Source: Thelephora terrestris (Eukaryota; Basidiomycota; Agaricomycetes; Thelephorales; Thelephoraceae). From it: 64,000 nt of DNA. Below the pieces are notes generated by a model, which was given only the letters and a program-made list of their open reading frames with translations, ran no database searches and had not been told where the DNA came from. Shown here piece after piece: positions 31,236-43,097 of the stretch (the first letter of the stretch is position 1; every line of letters starts with the position of its first letter). A program made the translations under genes and the position numbers. The stretch spans positions 124,001-188,000 of the forward strand of contig WIUZ02000001.1 of assembly GCA_015956445.1 (NCBI GenBank). The letters run 5' to 3'.

Positions 31236-32560
31236 TAGATAGATATATATACCCCACATGTGTAGATAGATCAATCAATTGCTTCTCTCTCTCTCTCCCC
31301 CATTAGCAACTACAAGCATCTCCCCTCCAGGTAAGACTTAGAGTACCCATGTAGTAGTATAGTATTATACTCTACCTGCTCAACAACATCGAGAAACAGT
31401 CTGGAATTCAGTACAGAGTTCTACCTCAACCACATTTTTGATTGACCACTTTGAGGGTCTTTTTGGCAACCAATGGCTCAATGGCTCTTTACTCTATTTC
31501 CGCCATCATTTGTCTACTTTTGATACTTTGCCACTTTGAAAAAAAAAACTGTTTTTGTGATGCTAGCTTATGATCACAAAAAGGTCTGTACTTTATGATA
31601 CAATGAAGATCTTGGATAAATCTGTAATTTATTTATTTATTTTTATTTTAGAGGGCAGAAAATACCTTAATATCAGAGGTACAAGCTATTCAATGAATAA
31701 AAAAGTCAAAAAAATGCTTACAAGATATTTTATATGCTCTGAAAATTTTGAAACTCTTTACAGAAATTTTCCAGATTTCTTTTAGTATTTTTCAGGATTT
31801 TTCAAATTTTTCCAAATTTTTAGTATATAATTTTTTTTTGGGATATTTCTTTTTTGAAAAATTCCCTTCTTTAATAATTTCCTTCTTTAATAATTTTTAC
31901 CAAGACCATTTTTGATCACTTATGTAAGCTGTCAAAATTGCCTTTTTTGCAAAGTCTTTCCTAAAAAAAATTCATTTTGGAAGTTTTTTGCTAAAACCTT
32001 TTTTGAGTTGCTTATATAAGCTATAAAAAAACTCTGGTTTTGGAAAGTCACACGACCTGCTTACATCAGCAACATTCATTTGCTCATACCCCCATTGAGA
32101 GGCATGGGAATTTGTATTAATTTTTCTGTAATTTTCTAGCATTTGTTTTGGAAATATCTACCTGTCAGCCAATAACCACAGATACATTAATTCCCTATTT
32201 TGGCATGTCACCAGACCTATTGGATTTTTTTACCATGCTTGGAAAAAAATTGGAGTTTTTAGCAATTTAGTATTTCTCATTTTATTATATGAGCAGGCCT
32301 GAGTAACCTGGCACAATAGTTCTCACTTAACCAGTGGCCCAAGACAGTGGGTCAGGTGGACCCAGTCTCCTAAAATGATGAGCCAGAGGTGGGGGCTGCA
32401 ACCCTATTTTTATAAATGTAGGATCAGACAAAGGTTGAATTGTAATTGACAAATTAACTGGGGCTTTTTACAAAGTTGCTGAGTTTGTTAAGTGCAACAA
32501 TTATATTTGTTGGGCTGAAATTATTGATGATGGAGCTTTCATTGTACCCATTGTCCACAT
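31236..32560. other. AT-rich unassigned stretch
   Basis: After the right TAGAT duplication comes TAGATAGATATATATACC microsatellite-like sequence, a CT run near 31284-31299 and about 0.9 kb of T-rich sequence with many short homopolymers (31500-32290). I see no gene, LTR end or MITE end. The base composition differs from the GC-richer elements around it and suggests old, decayed sequence. Confidence 0.5.
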
Positions 32561-33180
32561 TCACAGAATAATTCTATGACATTTCACGTGAGTTGACTCG
32601 TTGTGCATAAATTCCAAATATATCAACGGATTTTCAACAACATGTAAAAAACTGCTCCAAGTCACTGCACCATTGCCCTTATCACAAAGTCTGCCATAAG
32701 TGTATTTCAGTGATGTATGGGACAAGTTGAACATCTCAAGAACAACAGAATCAGTTATAAATGATGGTGGGTGAAAGTGATTGTTTTCCTTCACACAGAG
32801 GACCCCTCTGCCTCTGTGTGTTGGATGGAATGGATGCTAGGGGTAGCGGAGCGCTCACAAGATGGTGGTGGCTGTTGGGAGCCATGTGCATTCTGCATCG
32901 TGTCAGAAGTGCTGGATCCTCCACCCTCTGTTGCATTGGGGGCACCAGAATTGCCATCCCACAACACACCCAGCATCAGTGGAGAGGGTAGCAATCTCAA
33001 GATTTTTTCATTGTCTCTTTTCAGCTGAAGCAATGGATGTTAATATGAGCAAATGTGGGGGCAGATTGAATTTACAGAAGGTGGTGAGAGTGATGTTAAG
33101 TTTTAAAAGCACCTCTGAGGGTCCCTAACTAAAAATATGCAAAATAGGTGAAGACAACCAGCAGTTAGGGGGTAATCAAG

Positions 33181-33451
33181 GACAAAGCAAAGTGTGTGTA
33201 TGGGGTCCACATGACTTCCAATTGAGCACTGAAACTCCTACTCTTTTTGCAAAGAATGAATTTTTGGCCAAGATAATTTTTTGTTGTAACAAGTCTTCTC
33301 TGGTATTCTTTGTAATTATTTCACAAGTCAGTTTCTTGTTACAAAAAAAGATTATTTTGGCCAAAAATTCATTCTTTGCAAAGAGATAAGGAGTTTCAGT
33401 GCTCAATCGGAAGTCACATGGACCTCATATACATATTTCGCTTTGTGAAGG
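33181..33451. mobile_element. Small hairpin MITE-like insertion (about 270 bp)
   Basis: Left arm (CAAAGCAAAGTG...GACTTCCAATTGAGCACTG...) and right arm (...CAGTGCTCAATCGGAAGTC...CGCTTTGTG) are imperfect reverse complements around a spacer near 33290-33330. The second copy of the surrounding repeat (near 35450) lacks it, consistent with insertion. I could not define a target duplication. Confidence 0.55.
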
Positions 33452-33878
33452 TATGAACTGCACTTTCTAAGCTAATTTTTTGCTGATATCCCATCAGCAG
33501 CTACAGCCTTCCTCATCCCACTTGAGGGAGACAGTGATGAAGAAAGTGGTAGTGGCCGTGATGGCAACAAAGAGTATTCTGATGAGGGTGGAGAAGTTGA
33601 GGGGGGTGGCCATGATGAAGTGTTGGTGAGGAGCCAGAGTAATTATCTCAAAAAGAGTCCTCTCTGACTACCTTTCAGACATGACACAGATCTCTTTTCA
33701 CTCAACGGATGGGAATGGTGATGGTGTGAATGCTGGTAAGGAGTTATGAGTCCCAAAGGGACTCTTATTGACTTCCTTCCAGGAAAACATATTGAATCTA
33801 ATGTTCACTTGGGATATGGGAAATAATTTTTTTTAAATTTTTAAATAAATAAACTTAGAATCAAAATCAACCTTAGTC

Positions 33879-35013
33879 ATGCAGTTGACATATGTGTGTT
33901 GTGAAAGACAACCATCATCCCTGACAATTTATATACCCACCTCCACAAAAAACAATCACCACAAAACTAAAGAATTCCGCAAAAGAAACAGGCTTGCCTT
34001 TTCCAATCAAAATTACTTTGATCGGCTCATTGAAACATTTCATCTCAAGCACCCATTTAAACAAGTACCCAAATCCATCGTCTCAAGTGTGCCTGGCCTC
34101 AGAGTTTATCTGCGACACTTTCATTGCAGTAACTGTGGCCATGTGTTCCAAGTGGAGTCAACAGCAGACAAGGACACCTGTAGGGGGGGGGGCAAAGGCG
34201 AGATGAGAGAGAGACCTTTTCAGTGCTTCTCCCCTGGTCTAAGGCTCTATTATTTGGAGTCAAGCTACCAGCTAATAATCAATCTGATGCTAATTTACAT
34301 AAGACAACTATTCTCTTACAAAATCAATTTGCATCAGACCATTACAGTGGGGCTGGTTAGATCCAAGGCCAATTTCATCCCAGGGAAATGTCCCTTTTTT
34401 GGCTATAAAGAACTGGTTGGATTATGTCCATAGATTGTCAGGTCCAGAGATGAAGAAAGTTCCAAAAAATCCAATGCCTGAACATAGAGAGGCTGTAAGG
34501 AAGATTGTGGCCAGATATATTTCTGACTTAATCTCAGTCCTCAAGGATGCTAAAGTAAGTGAAAGACTTGCCATTGTTAAGTTTTTTTAACCAAAGCCTT
34601 CTATTCAGGGCCATTTCACTAGCTGGCTCAGACCAATACAAAAGGGTGCCCAGCAAAAATATAGAAAATTTGGCACTGACATGGTTCTTTTTTGCATTGG
34701 CCTAGCACTGGGAAAGTTCAAGAATTGCCAAGTACCAGTAGCACATGATCAGAAAACAGCAGCCAAGAAACTCGTCAGAGCACTCCAATCAGATGAAGAG
34801 AAACAGTACGCTGCATTGCAAAATTTGCTCTTTTCACTCTTTACCCAGAGCAGGCAGGACAGATCACGATATGCTCTCACAGTCTATCAGTTTTTTGTTT
34901 TTTATTTATTCAGGGAAAAAGACAATCTTCAGAGGTCCAGCATAATTACCCAGTACATATCTGGCATTGTATTTTTGGCTGAGGAGCAATTCGCCATGGG
35001 ATTTGGAAACTGA
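33879..35013 (+). pseudogene. Decayed gene with CxxC zinc-like motif (tentative DUF3505-like)
   Basis: Frames at 33879-34433, 34399-34590 and 34681-35013 look like one broken gene. The first holds VPGLRVYLRHFHCSNCGHVF, a CxxC module placed like the first zinc motif of large fungal DUF3505-type proteins. The others hold MPEHREAVRKIVARY and a helical block with RYALTVYQFFVFYLF and IITQYISGIVF. The order resembles multi-exon fungal proteins often found near repeats. This is recollection, not a match, and I give no function. Confidence 0.3.
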
Positions 35014-35480
35014 TCAAGACTGGAGCAAAAGCTAAACAGGCAGATGATGGAGCCTTTCATTGTGCCCGTTGCTCATATTTATAAAATAAACCTGTGACAT
35101 TTCAGATGAGTTGACTCTTTGTGCATGAGTTTCAAATATATCAAAAAATTTCCAGCAACATGTAAAAAACTGCTCCAAGTCACTGCACCACAACACGCCC
35201 AGCATCAGTGGGGAGGATAGCAATCTCAGTGGAGATACCAATATCAGTGATGAGAGGGTATGGACTTAATTCAGATATAAGGAGATTTTTCACTGTCCCC
35301 TTTCAGCTGAGGCAATCGATGTTGATATGAGCAAATGTGGGAGCAAAGCTGAATCTACTGAGACAGCAGGTGGTGAGAGTGATGTCAAGTTTTGAAAGCA
35401 CCTCTGAGAGTTCCTAACTAAAAATCATGCAAAATAGGTGAAGACAACCATGAAGACACTGAAGGTACGAACTACACTTT

Positions 35481-37127
35481 CTAAAATAATCCTTTGCTGA
35501 TTTCCTCCTCCCACCTGAGGGAGACATTGATGAAGAAAGTGGTAGTGGCTGTGATGACAACAGGGAGTCTTCTAACAAGGAAGGCATCTATGAAGAAGGT
35601 AGTGATGAGGAGAATGGTGATGGGGCAGAGATGTTGAGGGGGTGGCCATGATGAATTGACTGGTGAGGCGCCAGAGTAAGTGTTTTGTAGATAGCCCTCT
35701 CTGACCTTTAGATATGACATAGATCCCTTTTCAATCAATAGATGGGGATAAAGATGGTGTGGATGCTGGTAAAGAGCTAAAGCCCCAATGGGGCTCTTAT
35801 TGATTTTCTTCAGGGAAACACATTGAACCTACTGTTTACTAGGAATATGGGGATATAACCTTCTCAGATTTTCAAATGGACAAACTTAGAATCATAATCA
35901 ACCTTAATCTTGAGAAGGAAGGGGTACAGGAGAAATTCATGGTCAACCCAAACAGGTTGTAAAGTGTAGGATTGGTGTGATTCCGCCTTCAAATAGATTT
36001 GCTGGTGGGCTTCCTTATTGTTGCGGAGGTATTGTAGAACTTGTGTTTCTGTTTTTATATTTGAGTTGGCAGGGAGAGGGATGGTGACATAATCACTGTC
36101 ACTGAAGCTGAAATCCATGGCAACTGATTGGAAAAGGAGAGGAAGGAGGGTTGGAAAAAGTTTTTGAAAGGATGGTAATACCAGAGTTGGATTAACATGT
36201 ACCAACAGGGCTCTCTTTGGTAAATATAGGGAGTAAATAGCATGGTAATGAGGTTGGCAGGCTTTTTTGAGAGATGGGAAAAGGTTAAAGGAGAGGAGGC
36301 AGTTGGGACTTGGGGGAGAATTGAGGTTGCTGTCTGCAGGGTTATGTCATTGCTGGGTGCTCCGTGTTGTGATAAGGTTTGGTGATTGGGTGGCAATTTC
36401 CATATATGACCTGGATTGAATGGCTTAAACTTGACATAATTCTATGTGTGGGAATGAGGAAAGGGTTTGGTATAGGATAAAAGAGATGTCATCCAACCAG
36501 TTATGAAGTGATTACAGAGTGCCATGTTGTTGGCTCTACCCAACTCAGGCCCTACTTTCCACCTCTAATTTATTATAGATTAATTCTACAAATTCAGCGC
36601 CACTGTGGTAGCTTTCAAGAGTGGAAGATTGAGAAGGGGGTAGAAAATGTAGATGGTGTCCCATCCTGTGAACAAGATGACTTTGGATATTCTTCAGAGG
36701 AGGCACCTGGTGCTCTGGTTTTGCTGGAGGTATTCAAGGACATCTTCAGGGTTGCTCAGCTCAGGCCCATGTAGTTAACTACAAGGGCCTCTTTGTAATG
36801 ATAGGGGTGATGGTACACCTTCCAGGGCGTCTCCCAGGAGGGGCTGAGTGTGGGTCAAAAGTCTTGATAGATGATATGGAAAATGAAGACCCTACATACT
36901 TCTCCATTTGCAGGCGCATGAGTTTAAGAACAAACAGTGCTGTGTGTCCATGAGAATACACAGTAAAATAAGTGGTGTTCTGATAAGAGTTAAGGGGAGG
37001 GAGAAACAAGAAGGGAAATAATACTGGTGAGTTGATGCAAATGGCAAATATTTAAATGTGGGTGACAGGGAAGCTATATACATAAGTACTGTTCTGGTGC
37101 CAAAAAAAGGGAGGCACCAAGGTGTCT
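35481..37127. other. Unassigned stretch before M5
   Basis: It contains short open stretches on the minus strand (35864-36205, 36055-36396) and plus strand (36508-36774) with no recognisable motif, good start or promoter. GAAGAAAGTGGTAGTGGC-type acidic repeats near 35535 also occur near 33540. I see no element ends. Confidence 0.35.
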
Positions 37128-37291
37128 TTAGATACCCACCATGTACCCAGTGGGCAAAATTTGGGCGAATTGATGGGTATCTTTTGAAAAGTACCCAGAA
37201 AGTACCTAGTGGGTAAAGACTGGGTAAATTGTTTCAAATCCACAATGAACTCACAATGTACCCACTGGGTAAGTACCCCTTGCCCCCAGTG
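37128..37291. mobile_element. M5: right end of a CACTG MITE (M8 subfamily)
   Basis: The sequence from TACCCAGTGGGCAAAAT to AAGTACCCCTTGCCCCCAGTG (ends 37291) closely follows the right arm of M8 (48600-48757). The left arm and left flank are not found upstream. Next bases TTT (37292-37294) would be the duplication if intact. Confidence 0.8.
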
Positions 37292-38003
37292 TTTGTTCCT
37301 TTTGTGGAGAACACATCACCTATCCCGGTTCCAGAACCAAGCCCACCACCAACAACTCTTTCAGTGTTGTCCTTGGAGGAGCCTGAGAAGGAGAATGTTC
37401 AGCAGGTGACCAAGCTGGTCCTTCTTGTGTTTCTCCCAGGAAATGTGAGCAAGGAAGGCCAAGGTAGACCAATGAGTTTATTAATGTTGATACTTACTCT
37501 TTCGTCTTCCACTCTTTTAGTCATAACGACCAGATCGCAGACCAAGTCTTTCAAAGTCGTTACCTCTCCTTTCAACAAGTTGATAGCTGTGCCCTGTCTC
37601 TCCCTTCCATCTTCAGCCATCAATGTCCATTCCTGGAACCCAACAACATCCTTCTCAATCCTTTCAATTGCCTCTTGACAAGTATCAATACGCTTGTTAA
37701 CATGAGTGACCTCATCCATCAACATAACACCAAGGTTACTTGTATGAGTAACAGCAGCATCTAAAATGGACAAGTGGGTCTCATTGGACTCAACAACAAA
37801 GTCCACCCCACAAGAGAGGAGTCCTTGAGTATAAGGATTCACTGGGGGCAAGTGGTGGAGTTCCGGTCCAGAACATTGCAAGTTCATTGCAAGGAAATGG
37901 ACGATGTACCTGTCACGAACACGTGACATGTTGAGGAAAATCACACAGGTCATTCAAGAAATTTGTATCATTTGTAGTAATAGTACAAAACAAAATAAAT
38001 GAA

Positions 38004-38823
38004 CTAAACAAGGAGGAAGGGATTTACTTTGCAAGCACACACCTGACCCAAAGGACAATAATGAGAGAAACGGAAAGGGTTATGAACACTCTGCGGGCAG
38101 TAAGAATACTCTCTGGATACTGGATCCACCCAGCAGTCCTGGCACCCCAGCCCATCGAGCTGCAACCCATCATGCATCTCTCTCCTCACTTCTTCTAGCC
38201 CTTTACTCACTAGATCAAACCCATACTTGTCCTGAAGACTTGCTACCTCCAACTTCAGCTGCATACAAACTTGGCGAGCCTTGTTCAACAGGCAACACTG
38301 CTGTCCAGAACGAGTCATCGGACTCTTGCAACTCTTCTTTGCGGTTCTCTCCACTATCTGAAGCACTGGAGCAGAACTCCAAGGAGGGGATTGAGGGAGA
38401 GGAATGCCCTGATCCTGCTGGAGTCAGAGGGAGGACTGGGGGCTCATCTGTGGAGATGCATAGCCTGCAGACGCAGTGCTTTTGGACAGCTTCCTGAAAG
38501 GGTTTCCAATGTTTGTCACAGAAATGCGCAAAGTCTTCATTAAAACTTTCAAACATAATGTACATGAGGCCCATCTGCTTTTCCAACCTAATAATCCTCT
38601 CCTCCCTGTCGTGCTCCATGGTGTCAAGGAGGGGGATGAGATGTCTGGCCTGATCCCAAACTCGGAAAGGGGCCTCATGCTGACAGAGGAAGTCCTGGGC
38701 AACCTTGTTGTCATGAGCGATGGCGGCAGGGGTGTCATACAAATGATTGTCAATGTCGTAGGTGGTGGTGACCTCAAAAGGGGAGGCAGCGACAAAGGGA
38801 GTAGTGTCGACATTAAGGGACAT
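38004..38823 (-). CDS. F2b Cys/His-rich coiled-coil protein, likely two exons
   Basis: ATG at 38823 (MSLNVDTTPFVAASPFEV) leads through YDTPAAIAHDNKVAQDFL, a coiled coil (DREERIIRLEKQMGLMYIM) and a Ser/acidic linker. A 61-nt GT-AG segment (GTTTGT...GATCTAG, about 38268-38208) would join it to the C-terminal frame ending at 38004. That frame holds LGCQDCWVDPVSREYSYC, FSHYCPLGQVCACKVNPF. It has the same architecture as the F2a gene with about one-third of residues changed and no internal stop seen, suggesting past selection. Function is unknown. Confidence 0.55.
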
Positions 38824-39923
38824 AGTAATGATGGTTTGTAAGAAGGGAGGTGGTTGAGTATTTGTGGAGAGGAGAAAAGACGATGGGGGGGGAAGGCCAA
38901 GAGACCCCACGGACTATATACATCCAAAACAATGGGACACCAAAAGGGATATGGCAAAAAACCATTATTCATTGATATCCCAAAAAAGGATAAACAAACC
39001 CTCAGCCCCAATTGCGATCCCATCAAATCATGAGAAATCCCCATTTTTCCTCTATTGCTACCATGAAACCTGAGAAACCCCATTGTACTCCCATTGACTT
39101 ATCTCCTATTGTTCCCCTATTTGTATATACCATTGGTCATCCTAAGTCCTACTTCTCTGGCTCATTCAGCCTGCCCTAAAGTACGCACAGACCATGTTGA
39201 CTCTTGTTTGACTCATTGTATGATTACTAAGCATGTAGAGGATTGGGTATATAAGGGAAAACATTTTCTTCTTTCTCTCCCCATCCTCAACCTCTTTTGT
39301 ACTCTCCTACAAACTGCTCAATAAGAAAAGTAATCTGAGGAATCCTCCTCATGCCTTACTATTTAGCTGGCTCATTCAAGCAGGAATTCTCCTGCAAGTG
39401 TATGTTCAGTGCACCAAACCCTTTCCCTTCCAACAGCCCCATTCAACACCCCGTCATCCCGGATGCCCAGAGATCTATCTGGGAGTATAAACTCATCAGA
39501 AGTCTCCAAGTTAATAGGACTAGTGGCCTATCAGCCCATCATCCCTATTATCGTCCTTTTGCTGCCCTCAATGCCAGAGTCATCTCTTCACTGTTCTTAC
39601 TTGGTGCAGATCACCAATTCTTGTGGAAGTCCAATTTCACTGATAGTGTGTTAGCCACCGTCTATTTTAGTATTAGCCCGAACTTTTACTTCCCCGCCCC
39701 ACGTATCCATTTAATCATTAATGTTCACACTCATTGTCCTGCCATCATTGTGTCAGGGCCACTCTACCCCAACAACTATCAGTGCACTGAGCCAACTCCG
39801 CAGAGTACTCACTAGTCCAACTAGTTGTGAGAGGATGGTCACACCTTTGTTCTTCCGTTAGGTTGTCCAAAGTCACTGCAAGTCAGGTCAAAATCCTAAA
39901 GAGTGTCAGGGTTGTGGGCCTGC

Positions 39924-40547
39924 TTACTGTTTGTGGGGCGCTAGAGGATTAGCGGAGGGGTGAGGGGTATCGAGTCTAGTTTTGAAGGGGGTTCCGGGCG
40001 TGGAAACGAGGGGAGGAGGGATATCGAGAGAGAGAGGTGACTCTGTCTGATAAGGGTGCACGGGTGAGTGGTAGTCTTGGCAGAACTGATTGAGTTGCTG
40101 CACGAAAGGTTCGAAGTCCTGGTTGCTAAGGCGTTCGAAGTTGACGAGATATTCTATAACCGAATAAGGTAATTCAGTTGGGATCTCCCACCAAAGAACG
40201 ATGATAGCAGGAGAGTGGGTATGGATGTTAGTGGTGAGATGAACCCGTGGGGAGGGAAAGTAAAAGGCCGGACTGATACTGAAGTAGACAGTCGCAAGGA
40301 CGCTCTCAGTAAGATCTGAATTCCAAAGGAATTGATGATCGGCTCCTAGGAGAAAAGGGGGAGTAGTGACTCCGGCGTCGAGAGCTGCAAAGGGGCGGTA
40401 GTAAGGAAAATGGGTGAGTAAGCCGGTGGTTCGGTTTACTTGAAGACTTCTGATGAGTTTATACTCCCAGATAGATCTCCTAGCGTCAGGGACAATTGGT
40501 CGCTGAACTGGACTTGTAGAGGGGAAGGGGTTGGGGGCACTGAACAT
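39924..40547 (-). CDS. F2c 207-aa protein (sense gene)
   Basis: ATG at 40547 (MFSAPNPFPSTSPVQRP); stop at 39924-39926, 20 nt inside the element end. It is the same length and blocks as the F2a gene (WEYKLIRSLQVNRT, YYRPFAAL, LLGADHQFLWNSD, VHPYQTESPLSLDIPP). Many differences from F2a are conservative, hinting at selection for protein. The TATATAAG box lies about 150 nt upstream, and an apparent leader intron ends at the AG just before the ATG region. Function is unknown. Confidence 0.65.
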   Translation of the reverse strand: MFSAPNPFPSTSPVQRPIVPDARRSIWEYKLIRSLQVNRTTGLLTHFPYYRPFAALDAGVTTPPFLLGADHQFLWNSDLTESVLATVYFSISPAFYFPSPRVHLTTNIHTHSPAIIVLWWEIPTELPYSVIEYLVNFERLSNQDFEPFVQQLNQFCQDYHSPVHPYQTESPLSLDIPPPLVSTPGTPFKTRLDTPHPSANPLAPHKQ

Positions 40548-41201
40548 ACACTGGCAGGAGGATTCCTGCTGAAATGAGTCAGAAAGGGTAAGACGTGAGG
40601 AGAATTCCTCAGCTTACTTGTATTCAGGTTGTGGGTAGAGGAGTACAGAAGAGATTGAGAATGGGGAAAAGAAAGGAGCGAACGCTCTTCCTTATATACC
40701 CAATCCTCTACAGGAGTCATTACTTTACAACGAGTCAAACAGGAATCAACATGGTCTGTGCGTAGTTTAGGGTAGGTTGGACGAGTCAGGGGAGTGGGAC
40801 TTTAGAGCGACAAATAACGAAATGAAATAGGAGAACAATAGTAAAGGAGTCATTAGAAGCATAATGGGGATTTCTTACGATCGATGGTGGTAATAGAAGA
40901 CTGATGGGGATTTCTCATGATCGGTGGGGATTTATCTCGTTTCACGGTGGCAGTAGAGGACGAATGGGGATTTCCCATGATCGATGGGGATTTCTCTGAA
41001 TTGATGGGATCGCGATTGGGGTTGAGGGTTCGTTTACCCTAATGGGGACGTTAATGGATAATGGGTTTTTGTTTTCCCCTTTTGATTTTCTTTGAGTCAG
41101 GATGTATTTAAGTCAGGGGGATTAATGATCGTTCCCCTCATCGTCTCTTTTTCACTCCCACCCAACACCACTACCACCTTCTCCAAATATCCACTACTAC
41201 T

Positions 41202-42105
41202 ATGTCTTCTTTCGTTGCCAACAACGCCGTGCTCAATGCTGCCGCCACCCCCTTCACCCCGTCCTTCGAGACGGATGCTCCCTACGACGTGGAGCAACAT
41301 TTGTATGACTCCCCTGCCAACATTGCCCATGACAACCAGGTTGCCATTAACTTCCTCACCGCTCACAACGCCCCCGCCGAGTTCTGGGAACAGGCTGGTT
41401 ATGAGGACCCCAGGCTTTCCGGGCCTCGTGTTCAAGCTGCTCACCCTGGAGCCGTTCTTTTGTTAGACGCCATGGAGAGGGAACGAGAGGATAGGATTGC
41501 GAAGTTGGAGAAGCGTGTGGACCTCATGTACGTCATCATGAACAGTTTGAATGATGACTTCTCTCACTTTGCTTTGGAACATTGGGGACCTTTCCAGGCA
41601 TCTCTCTTCCGATATTTCGGACACCAATGTCACGGGGCTTATTGCACCGACCCCCCTTGCAAGTCCCCAGTCGTCCCTTCGCCACCGCCAGGATCAGGGT
41701 GTTCCTCTCCCTCCATCCCCTCCCTGGAGTCCTGCCCCAGTTCATCAGATGGTGGAGAGGTCCCAGAGGAAGAAGAACCGCAAGAGTCCGATGACTCGTT
41801 CTGGTCAACGTTGTCGTCCCTCCGACAAGTCACGTCAGGTTCGGATGAAGTTGAAGGTGGAAGTGGCGGGTCTCCAAGACCGCTATGGGTTCGCCTTAGT
41901 GAGCGCAGCCTTGTCGGACGTGAAGCGGGAGATGCATGATAGTCTATATCATGATGTGTTGGGGTGTAGGGAGTGTTGGCAAGATCCGGTGACGCGAGCG
42001 TACTCGTATTGTCCTGAGAGCGTACATAATCCTCACCACTTCGCTCATCGTTGCCCGTTTGCTCAGGACTGTGCGTGTGACGTAGATCCGTTTGTTCTTG
42101 TCTGA
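41202..42105 (+). CDS. F2c Cys/His-rich coiled-coil protein, likely two exons
   Basis: ATG at 41202 (MSSFVANNAVLNAAA). A 61-nt GT-AG segment at 41839-41899 joins the frames, giving 843 nt (280 aa) ending at 42105. Blocks: YDSPANIAHDNQVAINFL, coiled coil EREREDRIAKLEKRVDLM, HFALEHWGPFQ, an acidic linker (EEEEPQESDD), then LGCRECWQDPVTRAYSYCPE, HHFAHRCPFAQDCACDVDPF. The regular Cys/His spacing suggests a zinc-binding fold. TATTTAA lies about 95 nt upstream. If the segment is not spliced, the first frame ends at 41939. No family is recognised. Confidence 0.6.
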
Positions 42106-43097
42106 ATTTGTAGTTCTTGCTAGTCGCCTTTGTACTATTATTACTGCGAATAAGACCAATGTCTTGAATTACTTGTGTGATCTTGGCTACTATGTCACGC
42201 GTTCGTGACAAAGAGAAACCCAACCTAAACCGTGCTTCGCTTGGTTTATCCAACAAGGGTTTATCCCTACAACAGGATTGATGACTCCACCAGGTGATCG
42301 ACTGGACGCTCGAGATATTCTATGTGATGAACACTGGGGTTCTATAGTTACGAGGCGCAGTTGACGCACAGAACAGGAGGGAGAGCAGATGGTGATGTCT
42401 TGTGTTCAAACAGAAAACTCTGACTTGGCCTTAACTGCAACTGAGCTGAGAAGGGCAGAGGATTTCCTGAGGTAAAAAAACTAAGGTACTACGATACAGC
42501 CACAGTTGCTGCTTATACTAATGGAGTGGCCATGACATCAGTAACACTAATATACCCTTATCAAGATATAACAAAGGGAGATAAGGAGTGTGAGAACACT
42601 AAGTAAGGGAAGCAAACAAGTATGACGCATGGTGTGATGATTTCGCCGTTTACCCCCTTTCATTTCCACTATTTAACGCCTCATCACCACTAAGTTAGTT
42701 GGTGCCCTGCCCTAAACACGGCGGTAAACTGTTTATTATGCAGTATGCCCTATGCTTAACGACTCAAAGTCCAATACGTGGAACGTGCTACTAGTCAAAA
42801 TACCCCAGAAGACCCGAGGTATAATACGTGAACATGTACCGGCGGACCTTCATATGAAGATCCCCCCTACCTGGCCCTCCGTTGCCCCTGGACGACTAGT
42901 AGATATTCAGGCTACCGACAACAAGGGATGTATTAATAAGCGTCGCGCGCTGACCTCTCGCAGAAGTCAACCGGCTTATTAATCTGACCCTTGGATTGGA
43001 CTTATGAAAACCATTATGCTTTACGACTCATGGATCACACGCAATAAACAAAATAGAAGATTGATTCCTTGGAAGCCAAATAGTACAAAAGAGTTAT

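Larger units (their letters stand above)
32561..35480. repeat. Decayed duplicated block (about 32561-33480 and 35041-35480)
   Basis: The two segments share long stretches. Both contain a CATTGTGCCC/CATTGTACCC start, CATGTAAAAAACTGCTCCAAGTCACTGCAC in positional terms (32640 and 35159), and CAGCATCAGTGGGGAGG-like and GGTGAAGACAACCA motifs in the same order. The first copy carries extra sequence including the hairpin at 33181-33451. They look like diverged copies of one unit, possibly exons of a repeated gene, but I recognise no protein. Confidence 0.5.
39904..42210 (-). mobile_element. F2c: complete F2 LTR-like element, TSD AAGAG
   Basis: It runs from TGTCAGGGTTGTGGG (39904) to CGCGTTCGTGACA (42210), flanked by AAGAG at 39899-39903 and 42211-42215, within the R-U5-like tail of F1d. 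It is 2307 bp with both genes open and divergent TATA boxes (40693-40699 minus, 41105-41111 plus). Confidence 0.93.
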
